Below, piece after piece: positions 23,683 to 35,639 of a DNA stretch of 64,000 bases. The position numbers were made by a program, and so were the translations under genes. How positions within the stretch are numbered: position 1 is the stretch's first letter; each line of letters starts with the position of its first letter. The notes beneath the pieces were generated by a model. That model made no database searches. It was not told the DNA's origin and worked only from the letters and a program-made list of their open reading frames with translations. The stretch is from Macrotis lagotis. Lineage: Eukaryota; Chordata; Mammalia; Peramelemorphia; Peramelidae. The stretch covers positions 184,266,306-184,330,305 of the forward strand of contig NC_133661.1 of the NCBI RefSeq assembly GCF_037893015.1, in the 5' to 3' direction.

Positions 23683-24499
23683 AAAGGAAATGATCAGATG
23701 ATCAGTGTTGGAGAAGGTATAGGAAAAATGATATTGGTGGAGTGATGCAGTGAACTGATGCAGTCATTTTGTAGACCAATTATACAAAGGGCAATAAAAA
23801 CGCTACATAGTTTTTGGTCTATATCCCAAAGAAAGTATTAAAAATGGGAACAGTCTCACATGTTCAAAAATATTCATAGCAACTCCTTTTACAGTGGCAA
23901 AAATGGAAATTGAGGGACTGCCCATCAATTAGAGAATGGTTGAATATGTTATATGAATGTGATAGAGTATTATTGTTCTATAAAAAACCATGAGTGATCA
24001 GACTTTAGAAAAGCATGGGAAGACTTGCATGAACTGATGCTGAGTGAAGTGAGCAGAACCAAGAGAACATTGTAAACCTTAACAACAATATTGTGAGATG
24101 ATCAGCTATGATGGATACAGCTCCTCTCAGCAGCTCAGTGATCAAGGATAATCCTGAGAAATCTGTTATGGAAAATGCCATCCATATCCAGGGTGGGAGG
24201 GTAACTATGGATTCTGAATTCAGAGCAGAGCATACTATGTTTGCTTTTTATTTTAGGTTTTTCCTTCTTTTCTTAAGGTTTTCCTTTTTTCCCTTAGTTC
24301 TAATTCCTCTTTCACAACATGACTAATATGGAAATGTGCTGAACATGTACTTTATGGGGAGAAGGAAGACAAGAGAGGGTAGTAGAAAAATGTGCAACTC
24401 GTAAACTTGAAAAAGATGAATGCTGAAAACTACTTAAAAATCCTTAGGTCTATAGTCTTTTCTAGAAGACACATAGTCAGATTGGAGTCCCAACTGCAG

Positions 24500-24538
24500 A
24501 GTTTCTGCACAGGCTACAGGTACCCAGAGAGCACTGTG
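24500..24538 (-). other. 23-RSS of TRAV13-like A
   Basis: Heptamer CACAGTG (24532-24538, perfect), 23-bp spacer and nonamer GCAGAAACT (24500-24508; 6 of 9 to consensus), read on the minus strand. The spacer is nearly the same as in copies B and C. Confidence 0.92.
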
Positions 24539-25045
24539 TATTTGCTGCACAAAAATAGGTTCCCGAGTCTTTAGGCTTCACATCAGTAATATGAAGGGAG
24601 AGGTGTTGATCTCCTTTGTTAAGCAGTATTGTCATTTTTCTATCTTCTTTTTTGTTTTTATTTGAATGAATATTCATCAGTAATGTAAGCCCTTTCTCAG
24701 AATCTTCTTTGTACCAGGGAAAGTAGGTGAAGGCATTGTTTTTGTAACTACAGTTCATGCTGACTTGTTCTCCCTCCTGAACAGTCAAGGACCAAGGATT
24801 TTGAGACAACTCTTCTTGGCTTCTGACCCCTGCTTGGAAAGAGAATAATGAATTTAAAAAGAGACATATATATATCATACGTTAGAAATTAATAGACCCA
24901 ACAAATAATTTAACCTCTAATGTCCTCTGGACATCCCTCTTCCTGAAGGGCCTCCAATACCCATTCCCTCCCCATTCTTTTGTCTCAGCTCACTGTCCAG
25001 CTGAAGCCACAGAATCATCAATGAGATGATTGAGAGAATTTCCAT
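24539..25045 (-). CDS. TRAV13: T-cell receptor alpha V segment, TRAV13-like copy A, apparently functional
   Basis: This is a germline TCR alpha variable gene. Leader exon 24994-25045 encodes MEILSIISLMILWLQLD and ends at a GTGAGC donor. The V exon (24539-24829) follows a CCAAGCAG acceptor. The mature part begins near VRSQEELSQNPWSL and includes VSMNCSYKNNAFTYFPWYKE, with the first cysteine and the framework-2 Trp in an FPWYK context. It continues through an IHSN CDR2, LNKGDQHLSLHI, and ends DSGTYFCAAN. The FPWYK, LNK...HLSLHI and CAA features match, from memory, human TRAV13. No stop or frameshift is seen. It belongs to duplication unit A and is the most divergent of the three TRAV13-like genes: it has KPKDSG where the other two have AQSGDSG. 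Confidence 0.92.
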
Positions 25046-25154
25046 TTTTCTTTCCTCTCATAATCCCAGGAATTCTGAACAAAGGAGTTAACCTAATGTT
25101 TGAGGTATTCATCATTCCTCTTTTTCTTTAAAAGCACAATGAGCTCTCAGATGA

Positions 25155-25185
25155 GCTTCTGAGCCAATAAGAGACAAGCAATACA
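25155..25185 (-). promoter_or_regulatory. Conserved CCAAT block in the TRAV13-like A promoter
   Basis: A GAGCCAATA-type element (CCAAT at 25164-25168 on the plus strand, so inverted relative to the gene) followed by AGACAAGCA lies about 120 bp upstream of the ATG. The same block occurs at 43240-43265 and 61832-61857 before copies B and C, about 140 bp from their ATGs. No TATA box is evident. Confidence 0.5.
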
Positions 25186-25257
25186 TTTAATATGGTCATG
25201 CCCATCCAGGGCAATTCAAACCATATTGTTTGATTTTGCAAAGTGAAATGAATACTC

Positions 25258-25270
25258 TGCCACCTTCTGG
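25258..25270 (-). promoter_or_regulatory. CTCF-like core motif upstream of TRAV13-like A
   Basis: The minus strand reads CCAGAAGGTGGCA, 12 of 13 positions of the CTCF core CCASYAGRKGGCR. It lies 213 bp 5' of the ATG in the orientation of the gene. The same 13-mer stands at the equivalent place in copies B and C. Binding is inferred. Confidence 0.65.
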
Positions 25271-25449
25271 CCAGATACCCAAATACCTTTTTTTAAAGTA
25301 CCAGACTTTGAGTTCACAGTATGCCAAAAAAACAAAAACAAAATTATTTCGACTTTTGAACTTTTATTAATACAAGGAGAAAAATAATTAAGCTCCTCTG
25401 TGTGTCCCTTAATAAAAAACCAAAACAAATGGCAGAAATCATAGGGATT

Positions 25450-28225
25450 TCTTCTTTTTCAGTACATTGTGGGTAACTTTGCACAAAATATAAAGGTTTC
25501 TATTCTGTTTTCAATGTTTATTCATTAATTATTTTCAGCTTTCCTTTTAAAGGCCAATAAAACCCAGAACAACAATATAGTGTACAATGCCCCGCTCAGA
25601 ATCAGGAAGAACTGTGTTGAAGTCCTGAGTCTAAAACATATTAGCTCTGTATCCCTGAGATAGTCATTCAACTGCCTAATTTGTAAAGTGAGGGATTTAA
25701 ACTAAATGACTTCTGAAATTCCTTCCAGTTCTAGATCTCTTAGGATTCAAAAGATCCTAAATGAAAAGCAAAAACATGGCCCTGATCTCAAGGAACTTAC
25801 ATACTGATGGGGAAATAACAAGGAAAAAAATATATGCATACAAAATATACAGTGAAAATGAAGGGTAATTTGAGAAGGAAGACAATAGTAGATGGTGAAA
25901 GGTAAGAAAAATATATAATGGGGAGGAGTATCATCCCAGAGAAACTGGAGTTTAAATTGGCTCATGAAAGAAGTTAGGATCAGGAAGAATAATCCAGAAA
26001 AATGAGGTAGCCTGAAAAAAAAAGCATAGAATTAGCAGATGTTTGCCAAAACTGGAAGGTCAGTATCACTTGATTCTAGCAAATTTGTAAGGGAGTAAAA
26101 AGTACAAAGATGGGAAAGGTAAAGAATCGGAATATACATGCCAGATAGACAATTTTAAATTTTATTATGAAGGTAATACAGATCTATTGCAGTTTCTTGA
26201 ATAGGGCAGTGATATCATCATATCAGAACTTTAGAATAATTACTTTGGCAATGAATGTAGGGGATATTATTAGCACAGGGAAAGATTTGAAATAAGAACA
26301 CCAAATAGTATGATTCAGGAACAAAGTGAAGGTCATTACTGTATAAATTGAGAGAGATGGCATGTACAAGAGATAGTTCAAAGATTATATCCTTGTTTCA
26401 AAGGATACTATTTGACAGATTGAATATATATTCAAAATGAGTGTAAAAGAGGCATCAAGGGTGATGCTGAGGTATAAAAAATAGATGACTAGGATGTTTA
26501 TGAATAATATTAGTGATGGATAAGTTTCAAGGCATATTGAGTGGAAAGGTAATGAATTCCCTTTGGAATATGTTCAACTTGAGATGCCTATAAAATACCC
26601 AAATCAAAATGTTTGAAAAGCACTCAGTGATGAGGGGCTAGAGATCAGAAGAAAGACCAAGGCATATAGATCAGTTAATTAACTACTTAGCAATAATAAT
26701 TAAACCCATATTGCTTACAAAGCTCACCAAATGACATAGTATAAAAGGAAGAATAAATCTGGGACCAAAAAATTCCTTTGAGGGGAATGTGGGATTTACT
26801 CTCGGTGAATATGACTCAGTGTCAATGGATGTGAGCTGAAACAAAAGTCAATGACGGAGGAATCAGAAAGTAAGAGAAGAAACAGGAAACGCCATGAAAA
26901 CCTTTAGCAGACAATATTCAGGAGAATAATATATGTGTCAAAGGCTGCAGAGTAGTCAAGAACTATAAACCAAGCACTTATATTTCTAAATATTATAATA
27001 TTTATAATGAGTTTTATTAATTAGATATTAGTTAAGACTATTTACATATGATTTTCAATCATTACCAATAATTATAAAAATTATTAAAATTCAGGATCTA
27101 AATTTCAGGAATAAAAGGTCCTAGAAAAGTCAAATTAGGAGAATATGAAAGCTGTACATATCTCCTGTCATAAAATCTGTATTTTTTCAATGTGCTTCCC
27201 TCTTCATAATGGAAATGGATGGCATTTAGTGCTTTAATGATGCAAAGCAATTGGTTCAGACAGAGCCATCACTTACCAATATATCTATAAAATCAATTGG
27301 AATTGATTCCATTTGCTATACAGGTTTTTCTGGAGTAGGACATTGATTTCAAAGATTTTTTCTTCTTATTTCTATTGTTAGTGCAAACACAAGTACTATA
27401 AAAATTCTGTCAAAAGATGCTATCAACCATAATTTTCTTAGGTTAAAAATGAAATAACAAAGTTAGTTTTATAAGTGAAGTTTCATTCTCTTAGGATGTT
27501 ACCAAAAGCCATGGTTAGATTGCATCCTTATGAATGCCAATTCTGATTCAAAATTCTGTGTGCATTTTATTCATAAAGGACAAAGAATAATAAAAATTGA
27601 GTCTAGTGACCAATGAGATTTCACATAGATGACATGGTTTTACAATATGATCTGCTCATATCTTATAATATTTGTTTAAAATTCCTATTGGCAAGAACCT
27701 CACTTAAACTGGAGATTAAATATTTAACTAACAATAGTATGGCATTTTCCTTATCCAAGATGTCTCTTATTTTGAGGTTTGTTGATCAGGTAAAGGAATT
27801 TATTGGTGCTATCATTGAGTTTTCAAGAGAGACACAGGCCAATTCAACATTTGGAATGTAGGAGATAGGCCTTACATAACAGACTGACATTTTTAAATTT
27901 TGATCAGAAATATTAATTCCAACTTAAAGAATATCAGATTAAATGTATACCATGGAAATAATACAAAAACTAACAGACTGACTTCTGTGGGGGATGGGGG
28001 AGGGAAACTAGATTAAGGAAAAAATTATGAATTCAAAATAAATTAAAATAAAATTTAAAAAATCAGATTAGACAATACTCAAATGAGTAGGAAAAATAAT
28101 TCAAATGTACTAAGTAGCCTTTTCTAACTTTAAAAATTCTTTAAGAATTGTCTGAGGAAATTCTCAGACAAGTCTGACATATTGATTAGAAGGTCTTAAA
28201 ATTTAGAGCTAAAAGAAACATTAAG
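25450..28225. repeat. Segmental duplication, unit A non-coding part
   Basis: 25500-25740 resembles 43740-43980 and 62330-62570. 25780-27480 resembles about 51862-53560, with shared features such as AGTCATGAATGATGAAAGAAG-like and CAAGAGAT...GAGTGTAA-type stretches. No gene was recognised. Confidence 0.65.
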
Positions 28226-28460
28226 AAATCATCTAATTCATCTTTTTTCTCCTCTGGATTCTCACAGGGCTGCAACATTTTTACTCTCTCTAAGCTAGAA
28301 ACTCTGGCTATTTCACTGGAATGATATTAGTCCCAATTTCATGTGTCTGATCTCAAAACTTTTCTTCTCTTTTCCTCTCCTGGCTCCCTGCCTTCCTTTT
28401 CCTTCTCCCTTCTTTCTTCTAAGTTTCCTCCCTAGACCTATGTTGATCTAAACTTTCTCT

Positions 28461-28464
<4 letters not shown>

Positions 28465-28498
<34 letters not shown>
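28465..28498 (+). repeat. (CT)n microsatellite
   Basis: CT repeat in the 5' part of the 2.4-kb insertion. Confidence 0.95.
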
Positions 28499-28502
<4 letters not shown>

Positions 28503-29667
28503 AGGAGACTACTTCTTTCCTCAGACTACTTCTTTTCCAAAGGATAATTACCAATTAGTCCTCAACTCCAGGCTGGATCCTGAGGGTCTGAGCTCAATCA
28601 CTTTATGTCTGTCTCCTGTTCCTTTTCTATTTTCTACACCTTTGTTATTCAGTCCATCCTTAAATAACTTGCTGTCTCTCCAGATGAATTAAATCTGTAA
28701 TCTGCTTGTGATCTGTAATATATGTGAACTTTGAAGGCCTGTGAATTTAAAAATCCAAGTTTTTACTCCTCTGTGGTCAGTCATGAGATTTTTCACTTAA
28801 AGAATCCTCCTCTTTGGGATAGTTTCCCCAATTTCCCTGTCATCAAGAGGTCCTTTGGGCAATTGTAAAAAAAAAAAGAAGTTTGGTCTTCAAGACCTCA
28901 ACAAGAAATCTTGTGAAACTTTGTAGCACTGTTCATCCTCAGTGTAATCTGGAGTGTCAGGGAACATGACTTATTAATTCAACTTTAACATATAGTACTA
29001 TTTTCAGCTAGATCTGTTCTGCTACAGCACAGGTAAGATGACAGACCTCTTATCTTCCAGTCTCCTCAAGACTGAAAGATGCTGAATCCATCTGGCTCCC
29101 ACCATTTCCATCACTATGGCTGAACCCAGGGTGACCATGAATGAGGAAGGCCAAACTCACTGAGATCGTCACTAGGTGTTCTCAGTGGAGACAAGATCAG
29201 ACCTAACAACCCAAAAAGCAGAAGCCAAGGAGAAAATGGTCCTGTGTCACCTGGAAAGAGAAGTAGTTAGCAGTTTAAAAGAGGCTACCTTATCAATATA
29301 ATCGACAGTATATCATTGGAGCTTGTCAGATTCCCAATAAGGAATTAACTCTAAAATAGAGGAGACAAAGAAAGAACCAAAGACAAAAACCTATCTTGAA
29401 TCACCAGGAAACAGCTAAAACCATAAATTCCAATAGGAGCCTGAGCCCAGAGTAGGCACAATATTCAATATGACCTGTCAACCTGTCAAAACAAGAAAAT
29501 GAGATGAATAGAAAATAACCAAAGCACAAAGCTCCAATAGAGAAAGTGAGGCTGAGCATATTAGCAAACAGATGAAAATTCAGGAACAAAATGAAGTACT
29601 ACTATGGCTTAAGAGAAAATCAAGCAGTAATCCCAGAAGAAAAATAGTAATGCTACAAGAAATCTAA

Positions 29668-29831
29668 GTGGGGGGGGGGGGCGCATCTAGGTAGAACAGT
29701 GGATAGAGCATCGGTCCTGGAATCAGGAGGGAACTGAGCTCAGATCTGACCTCAGACACTTAATAATTACCTAGCTCTGTGACCTTGGGTAAATCATTTA
29801 ACCCTTTTGCCTTGCAAAAACCTCAGAGAAA
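29668..29831 (+). repeat. WSINE1-type SINE, diverged
   Basis: Begins after an 11-G run; head and tail are more divergent than in most copies. Lies in the 2.4-kb insertion. Confidence 0.8.
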
Positions 29832-29879
29832 AGAATATATTGGTCACAAGGAATATAAGAGTACCTGGAAGAAATCGAA

Positions 29880-30380
29880 GTAGGGAAACTGATAAGAAAA
29901 ATCTCTATAATTAATCTGCTCTGACCAAATACCTTCCATGAACTGATCCCACAATCCTCTCATTGTCCAAGCAATAAGATGAAGTCAATGAACTTTTAAT
30001 AAAGTACCTTGCCCCAAACTGGCAGGGATTCCTATAAATCCCAGTTCCCAGGCACAAAACAAGCCTCTATCAACTAAACAGTGGATCCCTGCCTTAGCCT
30101 GAAAGGATAAAGTCTTTGCACAAATAACCTACTTATCTCTGCCCTCTGAACTACCAACCCCCCACATCTTTCTATATCCTCCTTAAAAGCTTGCTCAGTT
30201 AAGTTTCTTGACATCCTTTAGGAGACCAGACTGCTCTAGGGAAGTGTGATCCCCCAAATAAACTCTCACTCTTTTATGCATTTCTTGACTATGTATTTCC
30301 CAGCTTGTGCCTCTTTCTTTGGAGGTCAATCCTGCTCTGGGGGATGCCAAATTTAGCCACCTTCTTCTTAATATGACACA
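29880..30380 (+). mobile_element. LTR-like fossil, possibly of an endogenous gammaretrovirus
   Basis: A stretch with a TTAAAAGC box near 30183 and AATAAA at 30257-30262, followed by a CT/GT-rich U5-like part, resembles the U3-R-U5 order of an ERV1-type LTR. No internal viral genes were recognised nearby. The ends are uncertain, and it is an old fossil at most. Confidence 0.35.
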
Positions 30381-30547
30381 ATCCATGTTAATCTAAAACC
30401 AATTACTGAGTATGTGGCTGTTACCTTTCCCCTTTTTTCCCTTTCTTAACAGTCTGTTCTCCCCAGCTCAGCTTGTAGTGTCTCATCTTTGCTAAAATTT
30501 ATTGTCTTAAGAACTCACCCTCTTTACCTTGGTAAAAAGCCTAATGT

Positions 30548-30637
30548 GTGAGCTTTTTGTGGTAACTTGTGAACTTTTTGCAGTAACTTGTGAACTTTTT
30601 GCAGCAACCTGTGAACTTCTAAAACAACGTGTGAATT
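30548..30637 (+). repeat. 21-bp tandem repeat (about 4.3 units)
   Basis: Units begin GTGAACTTTTTGCAGTAACT, with small differences between units; the fourth is 20 bp and more diverged. It lies at the 3' end of the 2.4-kb insertion. Confidence 0.85.
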
Positions 30638-30689
30638 AAATTTTATTCCTTTTCTTACCCTCCTGAGGAAAAAAAAATCATCTAATCCA

Positions 30690-32480
30690 GCACTTTCATT
30701 TTAAGAATGAAGAAACTGATTCTTGTGGAATTTAAGTGAACTCCTGAAGGTTACACAAGGCAATACATTACAGAACCAGATTGAACCAAGATTTTTTGCC
30801 CTAAGAATAAGAGGTTTTTGCTTTTGGGGGGGATTTTTTCCCTTTTACTTTAGCATTCTGTCTCTTAAATAGGACTGTGCTGGAGTCAAATGAAACTTAT
30901 TAGACTCTGAAGAGTCACAGTTAATCACATTCCAAAATTTGGAAAGTTTTAATTAATTAACTTCTAAAAACAGAAAAGAACAGAAGAGGAAATTGATGGA
31001 ACACCAAGATTGGGGTAAAGTTGTTTTAATGTAGCTAAGAAGAAAATACTTTGAGGTTATTATAAGTTTCCTATTATAAGATAATAGGAAACTCAGAGTC
31101 TTTTAAGGACAAATTTTTCATTTTGCAAGTGAGAAAATTTAAGCTCAGCAAGGTTGAATGATTTGCATAGATAAAGCCATAATAACAGTAATAATGACAA
31201 CATTTCTATAGTATTTACTATAACCTAAGCATTGTACTAAGCACTTTACAGCTACTATTTCATTTGATTTTTATAAGCAACCTGGGAAGTAGGTTTTATT
31301 CCCAATTTTACAAACTAAAGGGAAATAGAGTTGAAATAAATTGCTCAGGTTCATACAGCTAAGTGTCTAAGGTCCAATTTAAAATCAGATCTTCTTGATG
31401 CCAGGCCTCAATCAATCAATTATATTTCTGAATCTCTCATAAGATAAGAAAGCTAGCAATCAATGAGGGTAAAGAATTGAATCCAAGTCATCAGTTGCTA
31501 GAAACTGTATTCTTTCCAATAGACCATGCAATCTCTCAATGTATAATTCACAGAATGTATTCTTCACAGCAATGAATGAGGATGACTATGTTTTTTTAAA
31601 AAGTAATTGTGGTGGTTATTGTTGTTTTTGTTGTTGTTGTCCATCATATCATTATGACATTATCTTTATTATAGTGAGGAGAGTGTTGCTCAGACATTCT
31701 TCTCACAGTCTTGTCCAGATTTGATAGGTGAAGCCTGGTGTAATCTGGCTGCTGTGGGACTCCTTGGTCTTATGGTTGTGGTCTCCCTTCCATATCAGCA
31801 AGCCACCATAGCAATCTGGCAACACTGGATATGACAATAGTGTGGTGATTTTTGTTGACAACTTTGCCACACCACAAAACAGCTAACTTGTCTCTCAATA
31901 ATCTAATCTTCAGTAAGGTGATTTTATTGTTCTACTCAATTCAGGAACCATACTACCCCTGGGACCCAAAGACTGGTTACCCAGAAGCTGACCTGTAGGT
32001 CATGGAGACTATACTGCCAGATTGCTAGTCAGCATTGATTTTGGTCAAAATTACAAAAGTATCTGATCATCTTTGAACCTCCAATTTTCATTCTTGATTA
32101 CTGAAAATATTCTTGGCAAATTCTTAGCCAATAAAGGCCTGGCAACCAGTCCTGTGGAGACCCAAAAGTGCAAGCGTTGGTGGGGGATGAGTAACAGTGC
32201 CATGAGAGGGTCATCACAAATGAGCAGTTTTCCAGGTTCTACTTAACTCCAACATGCCTTGGAAATTGTAATAAAGGACTAGTTAATGGCCCTTATTGAT
32301 CAATTTCATGTTATATTTTAGGTTACTTTTTTAAATAAAGAAGTTTTTATTATTATCTTTGATTTTCCAAAATCTGATAATTTCTCTTGATACTTCTTTG
32401 TCTACTTCTCCCAGAGAGTCACCCCATATCATATTTTCTAAAGACAAGAAAAGGAAGAGCAAAAATAACCATAAGTGATA
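30690..32480. repeat. Segmental duplication, unit A distal part
   Basis: Corresponds in order to about 53700-55010 of unit B, including the MIR copy, a GGAAATTGTAATAAAGGACT segment against GGAAATTGTAATAGAGGATT, and an AAGATAAGAAAAGGAAAAG-type end. No gene was recognised. Confidence 0.65.
31150..31410 (+). repeat. Ancient MIR-type SINE (unit A)
   Basis: Contains CTAAGCATTGTACTAAGCAC and a TTTTACAAACTAAAGG-type segment; the corresponding copy in unit B is 54180-54430. Confidence 0.6.
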
Positions 32481-32559
32481 AATATCAATTTTTTAAAAGT
32501 CTACAAATACATGTAGACCTTCCATTTCTGCAAAGGAACATAATGGAGGTATCTATTTA

Positions 32560-33210
32560 TGTATCTGCTTTTGAGCTTTTCTTGTTCTTTTAATTTTGCA
32601 ACGTTCATTTTTGTGGGTTTTCCCTTTTTTGTTGTAAGCATATATATTTTCTCTCTACTTCACTCTGCATCAGTTTATGTAGTTTTCGCATGCTTCTCTA
32701 TATTCACAACTCATCCTTTCTTACGTCTCACTAATATTTCATCACATTCTTATACCAAAATTTATTTGACCATTCACCAAATGTAGGGCATGTAGTTTAC
32801 TTTCAATTCTATACTAATAGTTCTACCATAAATATTTTGATGGACATTGAGACTTTTTTTGGTGACCTCTGCATAATAGTCTAGAAGTAAAATAATTAAC
32901 TCAAAGTATATTGATATTTTAGTTACTTTAATTGCAAAATTATAAATTACAAAATGCTTGTTACTGACACAGTTTTACCCATAATATCCTGATGTACCTA
33001 TACTCCCACAATCCCTCAACCATTGACTATTCCTGTCATATATTTTGTTATCTAGGTCTATTTTCAGGTTAAAATATGATACCTTGAGATATTTTTCTTA
33101 TTAATCATGAATTAGAGAATTCTTTCATATTCCCCATTAGATAAATGGTCAAAGGATATGATCAGCAGTCCTCAAAAGAATTTCAAACAATTGGCATCTA
33201 ATATGAAAGA
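32560..33210 (-). mobile_element. L1-derived fragments upstream of the TRAV8-like RSS
   Basis: Antisense L1-like sequence to about 33130 (CATATTCACAACTCATCCTT, TTTATTTGACCATTCACCAA), followed by a short sense piece 33137-33205 (AAATGGTCAAAGGATATGAT). Confidence 0.45.
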
Positions 33211-33290
33211 ACACTCTAACTCCTTCTTATGGGTGACTGAAAAGAAAAAAAAAAATCTCTTTGAAGAACATTTCAAAGACTGCCTCAGGA

Positions 33291-33329
33291 AGTTTGTATT
33301 CAGCTCTTCTTGTGGTCCTTCTCACTGTG
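33291..33329 (-). other. 23-RSS of the TRAV8-like gene
   Basis: Heptamer CACAGTG (33323-33329, perfect), 23-bp spacer and nonamer ATACAAACT (33291-33299; 6 of 9 to consensus), on the minus strand directly after the CAVSG codons. Confidence 0.9.
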
Positions 33330-33762
33330 CCACTCACAGCACAGAAGTACATAGCTGAGTCTTCCTCTTGGACTTGGAGTTTCCTTAGATGGTAGGAACT
33401 TTCAGTCTTATTGAGATTAGCCTGAAAACCTTTGTTGCTTTCCCCTGATGTATGTCGAAGGAGTAATTGAAATTCTTGGTTGGGATACCTGACAAACCAG
33501 AAGAGATAAGGGCTCCCAGAATAGGAATAAGTGCACTTCAACTCCACTGAGGACCCTTCAAAGACAGAGACATGCTCTTCAGATTGAGTCACTGTCTGTG
33601 CTTTTGTTGCTCCTATTAGGGAAAAAAAAGGAAATCATTACATTCACTAGGAAATATGTTTCTAAGCAAATTTTAACTAGAACCATGGGTGTAAAGGGAA
33701 TAAAAATGTTACTCACTTAGGATGAAGATCATCACAAAGATGAGTATGGACACAAAGATCAT
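33330..33762 (-). CDS. TRAV8: T-cell receptor alpha V segment, TRAV8-like, apparently functional
   Basis: This is a germline TCR alpha variable gene. Leader exon 33717-33762 encodes [15 protein letters not shown] plus one base, ending at a GTGAGT donor. V exon 33330-33612 follows a TTTCCCTAATAG acceptor. The spliced protein continues [17 protein letters not shown], then [20 protein letters not shown] (first cysteine, framework-2 Trp), [10 protein letters not shown], and [20 protein letters not shown] followed by AVS. AQxVTQ at the mature start, YLFWxVxYPNQ, QLLL and CAVS match, from memory, the human TRAV8 subgroup. No inactivating change is visible. It is the only V gene here without a second copy in the window. 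Confidence 0.92.
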
Positions 33763-35214
33763 GGCTTAATTGAATGAAGTTGGTATATGAGTCAGTGGGA
33801 CCAAAGATTGCTTCCAGGATCTGGAGGAAAAAATCCTTCTTGTGAATTTCCAGGAGCAGGCAATCCTTCAATGAGTCTAGCTGCTTTCTCTATGTTGATT
33901 CCACTGCACTGACACTGCTTCAAGACTGCTATCAGTCTCACTACCTTGAGGAGATGGGGGTACCAGGGCTGGAAGTGAGAGGAGGCGATGTTCAGAAGAA
34001 CCCTGCTCAATTTGTATAGCATTGCCCTCTGGAGGCCAATCATAGAAGCATAGAGCACAAATAAGAGCCCCAAAGTCTTCCTTATCAACCTACCCCACTG
34101 TGATTCTTGCAAATGGCAAGGTCATGGCAGATGTTTTGACTTATTTGTTCTTCAGTTCTTAGCTGTGTCTGCTATATCCCATTCGGGATCATTTCCTATA
34201 GAACAACAAAATCATTGAATAGTCAGTCATCTGAGACTTTTTTTGATTGTTAGCAGAATACATTAAAGACAAAATTCCAAAGGAGTCAATTTTTTGCCAC
34301 TTTCTAGTGATCCAAGGTATAAAGCAATGCATTTCAGAGACACAAGGTATTTTGGGACTTTCACAGTCAGTACTGACATTGAAATAATGAGAGTTATCTG
34401 ATATCTTAGCATATTGCTTAGAATAATAAAGATGTATCATATATGGGGATGGAGGAAAACATGTTAGATTTTTTGAACAAGGACCTGGCTTCAAATCTGA
34501 GTCCTTATGTTACAATCCTAACCCTAGGCAAACCATTTAACCTCTCTAGATCTCAGTATCTTCTTTGAGAAATTCAGAGAGATTGACTAATTAGCATCTC
34601 CGGTGACCTGAAGTGATAAATATGGGATCCTATGACCTAATACTATCTGTAGGCTCTTTTCCCCCCTAGCTTCTTTCCTAAAAGAATATGGTTAATAACT
34701 GCCTTCCTCACTAGTGAAATCCTCTTTCAGAGTACTCCTTTGGATGTCCCCACAATTTTATTTAATTCATCAAACATTTGTTAATCATCTACTACAGAGA
34801 TCACTCTACTTCTCAGTTGGGGAAATACAAAGTTTAGTCAAGATAGTACCTCAACTCTTATGGAAGATCTATAAAGAAGATAAGGTGCACTTGTACATAA
34901 TTCAAATATATAATGATGTTTCGAATTCTATGTCAAATAAACTATAACAAATAAGAAAATATAATAAAGTATATTAAAGATATGAGAAAAGAAAATCCAA
35001 GAGGGAAGGTCATAATGTAAGTGGAAAGAATAACCACCAAACAACCCAAACTGAAGGCTGTGAAATTAAAAAGAAACACCTTTGATTCACAGAAAAGATA
35101 AAAGAATATATTGGTTGAGTTCTCTCACCATTTACCTCTAAACAACTTTTTTAAAGCACATTAAAATAAATTTTAAGTAGCACAGCAACAAAAATGCACA
35201 GTGAGATGTTAATT
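33763..35214. other. Region upstream of the TRAV8-like gene
   Basis: Holds the CTCF-like site at 34023-34035 and a decayed MIR-type piece around 34740-34930; otherwise nothing recognised. The 106-codon minus-strand frame 33792-34112 has no recognisable similarity and is taken as incidental. Confidence 0.5.
34023..34035 (-). promoter_or_regulatory. CTCF-like core motif upstream of the TRAV8-like gene
   Basis: Minus strand CCTCCAGAGGGCA matches CCASYAGRKGGCR at 12 of 13 positions (position 3 differs). It is 261 bp 5' of the ATG and in the same orientation as the gene. Its sequence is unlike the TRAV13 version, so it is not simply shared by recent duplication. Confidence 0.6.
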
Positions 35215-35639
35215 AAGTGGATCCAAGATGGTGAAGTGTAACAGCAACCCAGATGAACCCTCCTAACATTCACCTTCCAAACAACTTAAAAGTAATTCTT
35301 CAAAACTCAGTTTGAAGTAACAGAGCCAGCTCATCAGCTTGAAACATTTTTCTCGACAGCAACAATTTAAGAAGTCAAAGGAGAGGTTTATGAAACCAGG
35401 GTGAAAACTGGCCTGGAGCGCAATAGAAGCACAGGCAGTTGACCTCTAAAGTCACCAACCTTGGCAAAAGCAGAACAGCAACAATAGCTTCAAAAGCTCT
35501 AAAACCAGAGATTTACTATCTCTGGTCAGAAAACTGGTCATTAAGAGATCAGAGGGAACACTAAGGGCTAAGAGGAGCATTAGTGCTTATGGAATTGGGG
35601 CAGAAGTATCGCTCCCTGGATAAAGACCAGATTGCAGAC

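Larger units (their letters stand above)
21495..24420 (+). mobile_element. Old L1 relic, endonuclease to 3' UTR, beside TRAV13-like A
   Basis: Endonuclease-like sequence at 21510-22260 (TATGAATGAGATGAATTCAC, KVNRILEKIDILYLWRKLNW). A gap (22390-22790) with an ancient SINE-like piece follows, then the ORF2 C-terminal part at 22800-23520 and the 3' end at 23690-24420. Two SINEs interrupt it. Its 3' end abuts the 3' flank of TRAV13-like A. Confidence 0.65.
28241..30674 (+). mobile_element. 2.4-kb polyadenylated insertion of unknown identity, flanked by a target-site duplication
   Basis: A 15-bp direct repeat with one mismatch, AAATCATCTAATTCA and AAATCATCTAATCCA, stands at 28226-28240 and 30675-30689. 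The homologous site in unit B near 53690 lacks the insert. The 3' end has ATTAAA (30635-30640) and a short A-tract (from 30668), so it was made by L1-type retroposition of a polyadenylated RNA. Inside, in order: a CT-rich start with (CT)n at 28465-28498, unrecognised sequence, a SINE at 29668-29831, an LTR-like stretch (about 29880-30380) and a 21-bp tandem repeat (30548-30637). No coding region was recognised. Confidence 0.7.

Noticed and set aside
33792-34112. 106-codon minus-strand frame upstream of the TRAV8-like gene as a separate gene or leader
   Set aside because: No recognisable domain. The true leader (33717-33762) has a proper donor and matches the V exon phase.
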